DNA of 9,077 nt from an uncultured archaeon (GCA_937890045.1 CALBXV010000695.1:1-9077), one strand, 5' to 3'; numbered from the stretch's first letter, positions 1 through 7,493 are shown. Notes: generated by a model not told the origin, from the letters alone. A program made the numbers and translations.

Positions 1-17
1 TCTTTTAGTTTAATCAT
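1..17 (-). CDS. Start of the next gene, cut by the window edge
   Basis: An ATG at 17-15 overlaps the TAA stop of the preceding gene by one base (TAATG), the same junction used at 979, 1479 and 2855. The five visible codons read M-I-K-L-K, followed by D or E. A G-run at about 36-32 could serve as a weak Shine-Dalgarno, but its spacing is long, so coupling to the upstream gene is the more likely way of starting. Nothing can be said of its function. The evidence is the repeated overlap pattern only. Confidence 0.4.
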
Positions 18-979
18 TACGAATCAAATTTCCCCCATGCTAAAATTTCATCATCACTCTCTAAATCATATCCTATACTACCAGTATTAACTAATAAAAC
101 AAGACTTGTTCCTTCTTGTTTAATTGTTAATGCATCATGTTCCATATACTGACCATTAATAAAAAATAAAAAATCATCTTCACTTGTTGCTGTCATTCTA
201 GCAGGTGCTGTATACATTTCCCAATGAGAAGCAGTCATAGCAGTAAAACTTGCTGTATTTGGTACTGTAATACTTGATGTTTTTTTAACATAATTTTTTC
301 TTAAATATGCATCTCTTTCTTGTACATATTTCCTACTGGTAGCCGCACCAGCTGCACTTGCAGTAGCTGGCAATCCTAATACTTCTCCATCACCACTAAA
401 AGTTAAATTAGCACCTGACCCCATTGTAGAAGTTAATAAACCAGATATTGTTTTATTTGTTAAAGTTTCAGCAGTTGAAGAACCTACTATTGGAATTGTT
501 GAACCTGATAAATTATCAATTGTCCATCTATCTATTGATTCATCCCAAAGTAATCTTGCTGGAGCTGCACCACTCCTACCAATATCCAATCCACCAGAAG
601 CAGCTGCTTTAGCAGTCGAACCACTATAATTTAAATTAAGAATTGGATCTTCAATAGCAACTGTATCTACATTAGTGAAAGATTGACTTCCCTCAATAAT
701 TAAATCACCATAAATTCTAACAGATCCACCACCAGTTAATTCTATAGCAGGATTACTACCAGAATCCATAACAATATTATTATGTAATTCTACATATCCC
801 ACACTTAAAATATATCCACTTCCTAAATCTAAACTTCCCGTTCCTATTATAGCTGGTGAAGCTTTAGTCCATTCTACTTCATATAATCCAGTTGCGGAAC
901 TTGTCTCGGATGTTGATGCAAGTACAACACTTCCTGTACTTGCTGCTCCAGCTTGTCTTGTTAAATCAATTAAAGGCAT
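17..979 (-). CDS. Fibre- or whisker-like virion structural protein
   Basis: A 320-residue protein rich in Gly, Ser, Thr and Ala with short beta-strand periodicity, typical of phage fibre or appendage proteins. Residues 88-113 read like the 'GDLIIEG...VDTVAIEDPILNL' strand module seen in many phage fibre proteins, followed by GLDIGR (130-135) and LLWDESIDRWTIDN (143-156). A TLTNKTISG segment (172-180) is also common in phage structural proteins. Residues 214-232 look helical and charged, possibly a short coiled coil. The C-terminus (268-318) contains FFINGQYMEHDALTI and ends with DDEILAWGKF, an 'NG...DDEI...F' beta module. It starts by TAATG coupling, with AGGAG at 992-988 lying inside the previous gene. 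Its place just after gp15 would suit a neck whisker, collar fibre or small tail fibre; which one is not decidable here. The family reading is from memory of phage fibre motifs. Confidence 0.6.
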   Translation of the reverse strand: MPLIDLTRQAGAASTGSVVLASTSETSSATGLYEVEWTKASPAIIGTGSLDLGSGYILSVGYVELHNNIVMDSGSNPAIELTGGGSVRIYGDLIIEGSQSFTNVDTVAIEDPILNLNYSGSTAKAAASGGLDIGRSGAAPARLLWDESIDRWTIDNLSGSTIPIVGSSTAETLTNKTISGLLTSTMGSGANLTFSGDGEVLGLPATASAAGAATSRKYVQERDAYLRKNYVKKTSSITVPNTASFTAMTASHWEMYTAPARMTATSEDDFLFFINGQYMEHDALTIKQEGTSLVLLVNTGSIGYDLESDDEILAWGKFDS

Positions 980-1479
980 TATGGTCTCTCCTGTTGAAAC
1001 TTAATCTCTACTCTATCTATATCTACTAAAGTAATTCCTAGTACTCTCCCGTTACTACCATATGGTGTTTTAATTCTTACTTTATCAGAATCTCCACTTG
1101 TATAAAATTCACTACCATCACTTACACTTTGATCTTCATTAGACATTAAATCTATTCCATTAATTTTTACTTCTACAGTACCACTCTTCATTTTATATCC
1201 ATGTAATGTAGGTGAAAATTCTTGAGTACTACTAACTTCTGTATATGATAGTCCACTAAATATTTGAGATTCATGTTGATATCTCTTATTTCCTTGATCT
1301 AAATTCATTACTTCATTTTTATATTGTGCTTCCCCATCAACATTATTCATAACATAATTCATAGCATTACTGCCACTATCTTTAAACTCAAATTTATCAC
1401 CACTAAATCTGGATTCTGATACTGGAGCCATATAAGTTCTTGTAGAACCTTTATATCCCCATAAATTTCTAATAGCCAT
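979..1479 (-). CDS. Stand-alone copy of the gp15 C-terminal domain, probable neck/tail decoration protein
   Basis: A 166-residue protein of unknown function. From residue 30 to the end it aligns collinearly with residues 314-456 of the gp15-like protein encoded just upstream. Shared landmarks are an (F/L)EF start, FSG (74-76), SST...PT (83-91), GT.(V)VK.NG.DL (100-111), DQ (116-117), FY (125-126), V.IKT (134-138), a VxGxT segment (146-150) and the terminal FQQE (161-164). About one third of positions are identical by eye. The first 29 residues are unique to this copy. The start is fixed by a one-base TAATG overlap and by AGGAG at 1492-1488, eight bases from the ATG. The likely origin is duplication of the gp15 extra domain. 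A structural role at the tail-terminator ring is inferred from this relation and position only. Confidence 0.7.
   Translation of the reverse strand: MAIRNLWGYKGSTRTYMAPVSESRFSGDKFEFKDSGSNAMNYVMNNVDGEAQYKNEVMNLDQGNKRYQHESQIFSGLSYTEVSSTQEFSPTLHGYKMKSGTVEVKINGIDLMSNEDQSVSDGSEFYTSGDSDKVRIKTPYGSNGRVLGITLVDIDRVEIKFQQERP
982..1392 (-). repeat. Duplicated domain, copy B (stand-alone gene)
   Basis: Codes residues 30-166 of the protein after gp15. The two copies differ widely at DNA level, so the duplication is old. The junction (TTTCAACAGGAG, then two codons and TAATG) is still the same in both. Confidence 0.8.
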
Positions 1480-2855
1480 TATGATAACTCCTGTTGAAAT
1501 GAAATTATAATATCATCAAGTGATTTTATAGTCAATCCATAAACAACACCATCTGTTACTACTCGAGTTTTAATATTTACTCTTTTTTGAGTTTCATCAA
1601 TATAAAAATCAGAATTGCCAGTCAAACTACCAGTAGTTGTTTGATCTGATTGAGAAAATAAATCAACTCCATTAAGTTTGACTACAAAAGTTCCATTCTT
1701 TCCTCTCATGCTACTGTCAAATGTAGGTCTATATTGTGAACCTGTAGAAGAAGTAGATCCAGACATACTACCACTAAAATATTGAACCTTTCTAAAATAA
1801 GCTTTATCTCCATAACCCAAACTCAATACTGATTTATTATCTCCACTCGAAGATGGTTCACCACTACTTCTCATAATATACATTGTTTCACCACCATATG
1901 TATTTGTAAACTCTAAATCTTCTATAGCATTTCCAACCTGTCCTGCAATACCTCTAATAAAATCGGATGCACCCCCAAGTCCTTCTCTTGGTCTAGATTT
2001 TTGTTGGGAATATCTAACTGTTTGCGCTTTTGTATCTGGAGCAAAAACTGAAGATGCCCATCCACCACTCTCATCTATAACTTTAAGAGTTTTTGGTGAA
2101 AAATATTTATTTGTTGTACTATAATTATTAAAAGACTTTGGAACTAAATATCCTCTGAAAGAAAAACTAAAATTTGTTTTAATCATCCTTTCTGTTTCAG
2201 CCATTTCTGTAGCATCATCAAATGAATCTATAGCAACTCTAAATTTAAACTTACCTGGTTCTCCCCAATATGAACCTTCACTCCAATTAATAGTTTCAAC
2301 AATTTTATTCATTTGTTCTATATATGATGTCCATATAATACACTCATAAGTTAAAGTCATATAATCTGGCATTGCAACTGTATAAAATTCTTGTGATGGT
2401 TTCTTTCCTTGCAAAACAGAAAATTTATCATATCTATTCTCTTGAGTATACTTTCTTTCAAAAGTATAAGACAATTTTGGATCCTCTGCATTCATCTTAT
2501 CAACTGCAATAGTATCATCTTTTGCAAGACTTGTTCGTCTAAATGCAATAAGTGGAGTTATAAGTTGTTTTTTAGTATCCCTCATATGTCCATCTCTTTG
2601 AATTGTCTTCCACCGTTCTGGATTTGCATACATAATAGGAACTTTTACAACTTCACCATTTTCAACTACTGTTGGTTTTATTACATCTGAAAAATAATAC
2701 ATAATTGCAGCATCTATATCCATTAAACCAACTGATATATCTTTTACCTTATCATCACGGCGAGAAATTATATTCCCCCTATCACCTCTTATATCTGCTC
2801 TAAGGGATCCTACTAATTTTCTTTGTGATCTTGGTAATGGTTTTAATCTTGCCAT
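1479..2855 (-). CDS. 15: gp15-like tail terminator / proximal tail sheath stabiliser with an added C-terminal domain
   Basis: In T4, gp15 forms a hexameric ring that caps the tube and contracted sheath and docks the tail to the neck. Residues about 40-245 follow the T4 gp15 pattern: KVPIMYANPERW (71-82; T4 has RVPITYASKEHF), PLIAFRRTSLAKDD (101-114), a YTQENRYDKFSV segment (136-147), MTLTYECIIWTSYIEQMNKIVETI (166-189; T4 'MIYELSIFTRYEDDMFQIVEQIL'), and the final beta element TNFSFSFRGYLVP (227-239; T4 'IEWSLTFEVNGWMYP'). T4 gp15 is 272 residues and this protein is 458. The excess is a linker (about 250-313) and a separate domain (314-458) that recurs as the next gene. The N-terminus is basic. 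It overlaps its upstream neighbour by one base, and only a weak SD-like AAGAAG lies before the ATG, which suggests translational coupling. The gp15 call rests on aligned motifs recalled from T4. Confidence 0.78.
   Translation of the reverse strand: MARLKPLPRSQRKLVGSLRADIRGDRGNIISRRDDKVKDISVGLMDIDAAIMYYFSDVIKPTVVENGEVVKVPIMYANPERWKTIQRDGHMRDTKKQLITPLIAFRRTSLAKDDTIAVDKMNAEDPKLSYTFERKYTQENRYDKFSVLQGKKPSQEFYTVAMPDYMTLTYECIIWTSYIEQMNKIVETINWSEGSYWGEPGKFKFRVAIDSFDDATEMAETERMIKTNFSFSFRGYLVPKSFNNYSTTNKYFSPKTLKVIDESGGWASSVFAPDTKAQTVRYSQQKSRPREGLGGASDFIRGIAGQVGNAIEDLEFTNTYGGETMYIMRSSGEPSSSGDNKSVLSLGYGDKAYFRKVQYFSGSMSGSTSSTGSQYRPTFDSSMRGKNGTFVVKLNGVDLFSQSDQTTTGSLTGNSDFYIDETQKRVNIKTRVVTDGVVYGLTIKSLDDIIISFQQELS
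1482..1916 (-). repeat. Duplicated domain, copy A (C-terminus of gp15)
   Basis: Codes residues 314-458 of the gp15-like protein. It is collinear at protein level with copy B at 982-1392, with landmark spacings of 46, 35 and 58 residues (LEF to FSG, FSG to NG, NG to FQQE) against 44, 33 and 54 in copy B. Both end in FQQE-x-x-stop, with the next gene's AGGAG inside. Confidence 0.8.
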
Positions 2856-3340
2856 TATATACTTCTTATTTGTTCAATATTTAAAGCACTTTTTCTAATT
2901 AAATGTGCGCTACATATGACAGCCCAATTTTGATCAAACTGCCCACCAATTAATTGATTTTCACCTATACTAGCAATTTCCCAATGAGCATAATTCCAAT
3001 CAACTATATCACCGAGTTCAACAACAAGACTAATATCAATTAATGATTGTCTTAAAAATCTAAAAATTCCACTTTGTCTATAATCTGGTCCAAACTCATC
3101 TGTATTAAAATCAACATCATCAGCTTCAATTAAACATGCTATTTGAATACCAGGTTTATATATCTTACCTGCTGAGGATTCTCCATACATATTAACTTTC
3201 GTATCTTGTACAGAAATTTTATATACAGTTACCTTTTGATTTACAATACCATCTTTCGATGCGTCTAAATCTCCAAGTAATTCTCTATTAAATTTTTCAA
3301 AAGTATTTATATCTCTTTGTGATAAAAATCTTCCAGCCAT
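2855..3340 (-). CDS. Small neck / head-completion protein in the gp14 position
   Basis: A 161-residue, mostly beta-predicted protein. It has a KVTVYKISVQDTKVNMYGESSAGKIYKPG segment (36-64) and the sequence ELGDIVDWNYAHWEIASIGENQLIGG (108-133), with a following Trp (139) and a C-terminal NIEQIR. An 'exGDii....yWEI..v.enQl.GG' block is typical of small head-tail joining proteins of marine T4-like phages. T4 gp14 has a comparable 'GDLIYFP...LFEI...' stretch but is longer (256 residues). Sitting between the gp13-like and gp15-like genes matches the T4 order 13-14-15, so a head-closure ring role is likely. The gp14 equivalence rests on position and weak motif likeness, so no symbol is given. AGGA about nine bases before the ATG serves as SD; the gap from the upstream stop is six bases. 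Confidence 0.6.
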   Translation of the reverse strand: MAGRFLSQRDINTFEKFNRELLGDLDASKDGIVNQKVTVYKISVQDTKVNMYGESSAGKIYKPGIQIACLIEADDVDFNTDEFGPDYRQSGIFRFLRQSLIDISLVVELGDIVDWNYAHWEIASIGENQLIGGQFDQNWAVICSAHLIRKSALNIEQIRSI

Positions 3341-3346
3341 AATTTA

Positions 3347-4501
3347 TTATCCTATATAAATGGGCATAGGAACTTTCCTAAGTTTGTCTTGTAAGTGTTG
3401 AGATTCTTCTTGGTCTGCTTCCAATAACGCCCTTCTACTTGTTTGTTCTAATATTTCTCTTAATTGAGTTATCAGCATTTCTTTTTCAGTACTTGCTTCA
3501 GATCTAAGTGTTTCTCCATCTAAAGTTTGTTCTCCACCTGGTATTGGTATTGAAGCATACTTACTTCTTATAATTCCAAGTAATTCTTTAGATAAAGAAA
3601 ATCCATATTTTCGTATCCATTGTCTACCTGTATGATTAATATGTTGAAATTCCATATTATCAAATGGTACATTAGAAAAATCTGATACTACTGAAGTAGC
3701 AGAACCACTATATTCTGTTTTTAAAGGATTATCCCTATCACTCCTATCTACATAATGAAAATGTAATTTATAACTATCAGTAGGTTTAGGGAATATTCTT
3801 AACTGATTATTTCTCATTTCAAATGAATATGCAGATTTTCTAATTTGATCATTAAATTCTATTGCTTGTACTCTTAATACATCTGCATATACTGGCATCA
3901 TCATAAATTGAATTGCAGGTGAATAATCTCCCCAACCAAATTGATCTAACAAATTAATATTTCCACCACCTGTACCTGCATATGGATCAAAATATCTTTG
4001 AACTGCAGGAGTTCCTTCGTAAAATAATCTTTTGACTTCAATTGCACCACTTCCTGTAGTATCTGTAAACAAGCTATCTAAATCATATGTTTGACTACCA
4101 CTTTGAATCTGAATTGAGCCAGTTTTATAACTGACTAAACCACCCACTCCTGCTTCCGAACCATATTCTTCTGATAATCTTATATTTCTTCCCAATGTTG
4201 GAGTAATATTTTTATGTGTAAAGCTAGATCCAGTAGATTGACCCCTTAAAGTCAATAAATTATCTTTAATATTAAATTGATTAATTTGCGAAGAATACTC
4301 TGTTATCGCTTCTTCCAAACATGCATAAAATGAACCAGATTGCATCTCAACATCCATAATTGGATATCCAAGTTTTCTTGCTGCCCAGTTTGCAAAATTA
4401 TCAGTTTCACTTTGGAATTCTGTATCGCTATCATAAAATCCATAAGGTGTTTGACCTGTTGCAAATGAGCTACTTCCTGCCCATATAGGTTCTTTTGCCA
4501 T
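3347..4501 (-). CDS. 13: Neck / head-tail connector protein, gp13-like
   Basis: A 384-residue protein with the layout common in T4-like marine phages for the neck protein under the portal. The N-terminus has GFYDSDTEFQSETDNFANWAARKLGYPIMDVEMQ (21-54), followed by a helix FYACLEEAITEYSSQINQFNIKDN (58-81). A beta-rich middle follows, with an FNDQIRKSAYSFEMRNNQLRIFPKP strand set (216-240). The C-terminal helices include the segment KYGFSLSKELLGIIRSKYASIPIPGG (298-323), then LDGETLRSEA (327-336) and a charged helix to about 375. The connector role fits the genes that follow (gp14 position, then gp15). T4 gp13 is 309 residues. The SD is CGGAG, eight bases from the ATG. This is the first gene after a terminator, so it needs its own promoter; see 4539-4549. 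The gp13 assignment is from recalled family motifs and synteny. A gp14-type or other adaptor label is the main alternative. Confidence 0.62.
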   Translation of the reverse strand: MAKEPIWAGSSSFATGQTPYGFYDSDTEFQSETDNFANWAARKLGYPIMDVEMQSGSFYACLEEAITEYSSQINQFNIKDNLLTLRGQSTGSSFTHKNITPTLGRNIRLSEEYGSEAGVGGLVSYKTGSIQIQSGSQTYDLDSLFTDTTGSGAIEVKRLFYEGTPAVQRYFDPYAGTGGGNINLLDQFGWGDYSPAIQFMMMPVYADVLRVQAIEFNDQIRKSAYSFEMRNNQLRIFPKPTDSYKLHFHYVDRSDRDNPLKTEYSGSATSVVSDFSNVPFDNMEFQHINHTGRQWIRKYGFSLSKELLGIIRSKYASIPIPGGEQTLDGETLRSEASTEKEMLITQLREILEQTSRRALLEADQEESQHLQDKLRKVPMPIYIG

Positions 4502-4538
4502 AGAACTTCTCCGTTTTAAATAAATAGACTAACTCATA

Positions 4539-4549
4539 TATAAATATAA
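4539..4549 (-). promoter_or_regulatory. Candidate promoter motif TTATATTTATA ahead of the neck operon
   Basis: On the minus strand TTATATTTATA lies 38 bases before the ATG at 4501 and directly after the T-tract of the capsid terminator. The same motif (one C/T change allowed) lies in the other two intergenic gaps at 7653-7663 and 8611-8621. It resembles the AT-rich core of T4-type late promoters but is not the canonical TATAAATA in this orientation; that octamer reads on the opposite strand here. Promoter function is inferred from recurrence and position. Confidence 0.4.
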
Positions 4550-4555
4550 GCGCAC

Positions 4556-4585
4556 AAAAAAAGGGTGGAAAACTCCACCCTTTTT
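4556..4585 (-). terminator. Intrinsic terminator after the major capsid gene
   Basis: Read on the minus strand: A5, a 7-bp stem GGGTGGA / TCCACCC (4580-4574 and 4569-4563) with a GTTT loop, then seven T. It starts about 30 bases after the gp23 stop. The A-run before the stem and the T-run after it make the element symmetric, so it could end transcription in both directions, but only minus-strand genes are present. It separates the highly expressed scaffold-capsid unit from the neck operon. Confidence 0.9.
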
Positions 4586-4613
4586 CTATACCTAATTACT
4601 ATATAAACTACGA

Positions 4614-6239
4614 TTAGACGTAATTTACATCAGCAACGATAACTTTACCGTAGAATTCAGGTCTGACGATTTTCTTAGCGTATCTCGTCATAACACCTTT
4701 TCTTGGTGTAAAGTTAGTTGGATCATATACCAACGGAGTCATTATTAGAGGTACATAAGGTGCATAAACTGCGCCTGTTTCAAGGAAGTTACTTCCTCTA
4801 AAACCAGCAAGAATTACATTTTCCTTCATGTATGGGTTCTTGTAAACAGTAAAGCGGTTGTTTAACATACCAACTTTCTGTACACCCATTGCATAGGATG
4901 CTGCTGCTGCATCACCATCTGATGTGGAAGCATATCCAGGAATAGATTCTATAATTGTTGCGGTTTCAGGAGACACTACCATAAAATTAGCGCCGCCCCT
5001 TAATGTCTTCTGATGAATTGCGTTACTCACACTCTGGATTTTATTACCCAAAGTCTGGAACCACTCGCCCTTTGTATAAGCGTTTGAGTTACCAGATGAT
5101 TCTGCAAACAATTTGGTTGAGCTATTATACTCATATCCAGGTCTTGCAGACCAACGTTCAACCTTAGCGTCAGCATTAGAGATTAACATATCAAGGATTT
5201 CTAGATCGATTTCCATCGAAATATATTCACTTAACATTGCTGTTAATTCTGCTTCTGCGTCAACACTATGATATGCGTTAAGGTCTTGAGCAAGCTCAGG
5301 AGTCCATACTGCTTTCAGTTTACGAGTCTTCGCAACAATTGCGACAGACCGCATTTGAATATCAATCTCAGGTATTCCAGCATCTGTTTCAGGCGGACCT
5401 GTACCAGCAGATGCCTCAAAATCACCACGAGTTGTATCTGTTGGCTGACGATGATAATGTATATCCAGGTTTCCACCTGACATATCATTATTAGTCATAG
5501 GATCAACAATAAATGTGATTTGAGAATCTGGGCTTGCTGCCGTACCTGATACTGCTGTATAAGCAGGATACCAAGTAGTTAAATTAGCATCACCACTACC
5601 AGAAGGCTCGAAAGCCCTTACACCTTCCATGTCTGGACGTGTAAGTTCTGATTTAGCAACAGTAACTTTCCTCAAAGTGCTTAAAGAAGCACTCAAGTTA
5701 GGCTCGAAATCTACATCTGCCCAAACAATTGAGGAAGAACTATAAGTTGCACCAGATTTGGTTTGATTATTTGCTGTATATCCAAATTTGCCAGCGCCAT
5801 ACAGACCACCAGTAGCATCGCCAGAACTTGATGTATCACCATGAACGTCTGCGCCTACTTTATGTGCGGCTGTTTGTGCTGTGCCATATTTGAAATCCAA
5901 GTAAAAAATCAGACCACTTGGAAGGTTCATCGGCTGAACGGATACGAAATCCTGTGCAGCTAATTCACCAAAGATTCTGCGAACCAAAGGAAGTGCAACA
6001 CCACTCCATTCTTCTAAATTAGAAGAAGTACCAGTTTTTGATGCCTCATCAATTAACTGACGAGCCTGGTTTTCAAGTAGTACTGCCATACCATGAGTCT
6101 GAGTTTCGCTACCCATACCATCTAATAGACCAGTTGGCTCCCACTTACCTACCAACTTCCGAGTTTGATCGAGAAGTTGACGATGTGGGTTATATCCATC
6201 CATGATTTTTTCAATCGCTGAAAGTTTTTCTTTAGCCAT
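4614..6239 (-). CDS. 23: Major capsid protein, gp23 family
   Basis: A 541-residue shell protein (T4 gp23 is 521). Residues 86-119 (VRRIFGELAAQDFVSVQPMN, then LPSG) match T4 VRRAIPNLIAFDICGVQPMNSPTG. Residues 305-332 (TRKLKAVWTPELAQDLNAYH and onward) match T4 SRQLKAAYSIELAQDLRAVHGMDADAEL. The end carries VYAPYVPL (491-498) and MTRYAKKI (517-524), as in T4 YYAPYVAL and KTRYGI. In T4 the prohead protease gp21 removes the first 65 residues after a (L/I)xE site. Here LLE (54-56) and LEE (75-77) are the candidate sites; LLE keeps a more T4-like distance to VRR. A strong SD (AAGGAG) precedes the ATG, and the gene follows gp22 by 27 bases, so it probably shares the gp22 leader and promoter. It is clearly GC-richer than the neck genes, as expected for a very highly expressed gene. 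Confidence 0.97.
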   Translation of the reverse strand: MAKEKLSAIEKIMDGYNPHRQLLDQTRKLVGKWEPTGLLDGMGSETQTHGMAVLLENQARQLIDEASKTGTSSNLEEWSGVALPLVRRIFGELAAQDFVSVQPMNLPSGLIFYLDFKYGTAQTAAHKVGADVHGDTSSSGDATGGLYGAGKFGYTANNQTKSGATYSSSSIVWADVDFEPNLSASLSTLRKVTVAKSELTRPDMEGVRAFEPSGSGDANLTTWYPAYTAVSGTAASPDSQITFIVDPMTNNDMSGGNLDIHYHRQPTDTTRGDFEASAGTGPPETDAGIPEIDIQMRSVAIVAKTRKLKAVWTPELAQDLNAYHSVDAEAELTAMLSEYISMEIDLEILDMLISNADAKVERWSARPGYEYNSSTKLFAESSGNSNAYTKGEWFQTLGNKIQSVSNAIHQKTLRGGANFMVVSPETATIIESIPGYASTSDGDAAAASYAMGVQKVGMLNNRFTVYKNPYMKENVILAGFRGSNFLETGAVYAPYVPLIMTPLVYDPTNFTPRKGVMTRYAKKIVRPEFYGKVIVADVNYV

Positions 6240-6266
6240 GATCTTTCTCCTTAAAAAAGAGTTTTA

Positions 6267-7493
6267 TTAAATAATATTTGCCAACTTCTTAAACCTGTCC
6301 TTCAAATCAGATCCTTCAGAAATTACTTTCTTGGATTTGGTTGAGGCAACTGGTTTGGAAGCTGATCCCTTACTTTCCGTAATTTCACGAGCGACACTAC
6401 GTTTACCAAAAGCTTCTGCCAAAGTTGCATAAACAAGTTTGACTTCTCTTAGTGTGCGTGCCCTATCAAACTGCTCAATGACTTTTACTTTCTTATCTTC
6501 TGTCATAGCATGTGCTCTAAACAGTTTATTTGTAAAAAGTAATTTTGCATTAAGCAAATTGACTTCGTTTAATTTGGATCGTAAGTATTGAACCACCTTG
6601 CGATGTTCACCTAGTTCATTTTGAAGAGCTTCTACTTCGTCTTCACTTTCTTCGTCTTCATCTTCTTCAGAAAGTGCTCTAAGGATTTCCTCGAGGTCAA
6701 TGTCTTCATTAGCAGGATCACCGTCCCTTTGAACGTTATCCTGTAAATCATCAACAACTTCCTCTTCACCCTCTTCACCCTCAGGTGCGTCGCCGGAATC
6801 TGCAGGTTCTTCAGAACCCTGACCAGCGTCAGACGAATCTGATGCCTCAGGTGAAGGTTCTTTATTCTCTGCATCGCCAACATCAGAAGAATCAAGATCT
6901 GAATCAGAATCAGCACCAGCATCAGTCAAATCATCAACAACTTCGTCGTCGGAATTTTCTGCGCCAGCTTCCTGTTCATCTAATTCATCAGCTTCGATTT
7001 CAAGCTCACGAAGAATTGCTTCGAGGTCGAGGTCTTCCTCTTCCATTTCTGCTTCTTCTTCACCAGCTTCTTCTTCTTCACCTGCTTCTTCTTCTTCATC
7101 CTGCTCAGAAACAACGGGAGCATATTGAACGCCATTGATTTCAATCACGCCTTCTTCTTCCATTTCTTCTTCTTCAGGTGCTTCCTCTTCAGGAGCTTCG
7201 GGAGCTTCTTCTTCATCGTCCTGTTCGGGAATTTCTTCACCGGCTTCAGGTTCTACTGCGGGTTCATCCACACCAAAGTCAGATTCAGGTTCTTCAGCGG
7301 CTTCTTCGCCACCTTCTTCTTCTTCTTCTTCTGGAGCTTCATCATCTTCTTCGATTTCACTCTGAATTTTCTGAGAGAGCATAGATTTTAATTTGGGTGT
7401 AAAAGCTTCTTCAAGAGCTAGTTTAGCATTGGCAAGTGCGGTTTCACGTACTGCTTTTGCATCTGCAATAGCTTCTTTTAAAAGATCATCCAT
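6267..7493 (-). CDS. 22: Prohead core scaffolding protein, gp22-like, with a long acidic insert
   Basis: A 408-residue protein (T4 gp22 is 269). It has a short helical N-terminus (1-45), a very long Glu/Asp region (about 48-290) and a helical C-terminus (292-362). The C-terminus contains VVQYLRSKLNEVNLLNAKLL, then FTNKLFRAH, and REVKLVYATLAEAF (349-362), the recognisable gp22 core signature of marine T4-like phages. In T4, gp22 fills the prohead and is cut to small acidic peptides by gp21. Many (L/I)xE sites are visible here (LREL, LDE, LEE, LSE, LGE, LNE, LAE, ITE, ISE), consistent with that fate. D(L/I)DLE.ILR.L occurs twice (155-164 and 264-273), and EVVDDL twice (184-189 and 245-250). The Glu tracts give GAA/GAG repeats in the DNA, including a 19-base CTT-type run at 7313-7331, and produce long spurious frames on both strands. 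The gene is immediately upstream of gp23, as in T4. Confidence 0.88.
   Translation of the reverse strand: MDDLLKEAIADAKAVRETALANAKLALEEAFTPKLKSMLSQKIQSEIEEDDEAPEEEEEEGGEEAAEEPESDFGVDEPAVEPEAGEEIPEQDDEEEAPEAPEEEAPEEEEMEEEGVIEINGVQYAPVVSEQDEEEEAGEEEEAGEEEAEMEEEDLDLEAILRELEIEADELDEQEAGAENSDDEVVDDLTDAGADSDSDLDSSDVGDAENKEPSPEASDSSDAGQGSEEPADSGDAPEGEEGEEEVVDDLQDNVQRDGDPANEDIDLEEILRALSEEDEDEESEDEVEALQNELGEHRKVVQYLRSKLNEVNLLNAKLLFTNKLFRAHAMTEDKKVKVIEQFDRARTLREVKLVYATLAEAFGKRSVAREITESKGSASKPVASTKSKKVISEGSDLKDRFKKLANII

Noticed and set aside
2409..2690. Plus-strand open frame of 93 codons antisense to gp15
   Set aside because: Lies wholly within the well supported gp15 gene; Cys/Ile-rich low-quality translation, no plus-strand genes nearby and no promoter or SD context.
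4539..4546. TATAAATA on the plus strand (also at 8611-8618) as late promoters pointing rightward
   Set aside because: They point into antisense of minus-strand genes, and the first faces the terminator. They arise because the recurring minus-strand motif is nearly palindromic. Antisense transcription cannot be excluded from sequence alone.
5268..5480. Plus-strand open frame antisense to gp23
   Set aside because: Contained in the major capsid gene, with no supporting signals.
6632..7391. Several long open frames on both strands inside the gp22 gene (His/Leu-, Phe- or Ser-rich translations)
   Set aside because: They are shadows of the GAA/GAG repeat DNA that codes poly-Glu. Their composition is monotonous, they overlap gp22 fully, and they lack ribosome binding sites.
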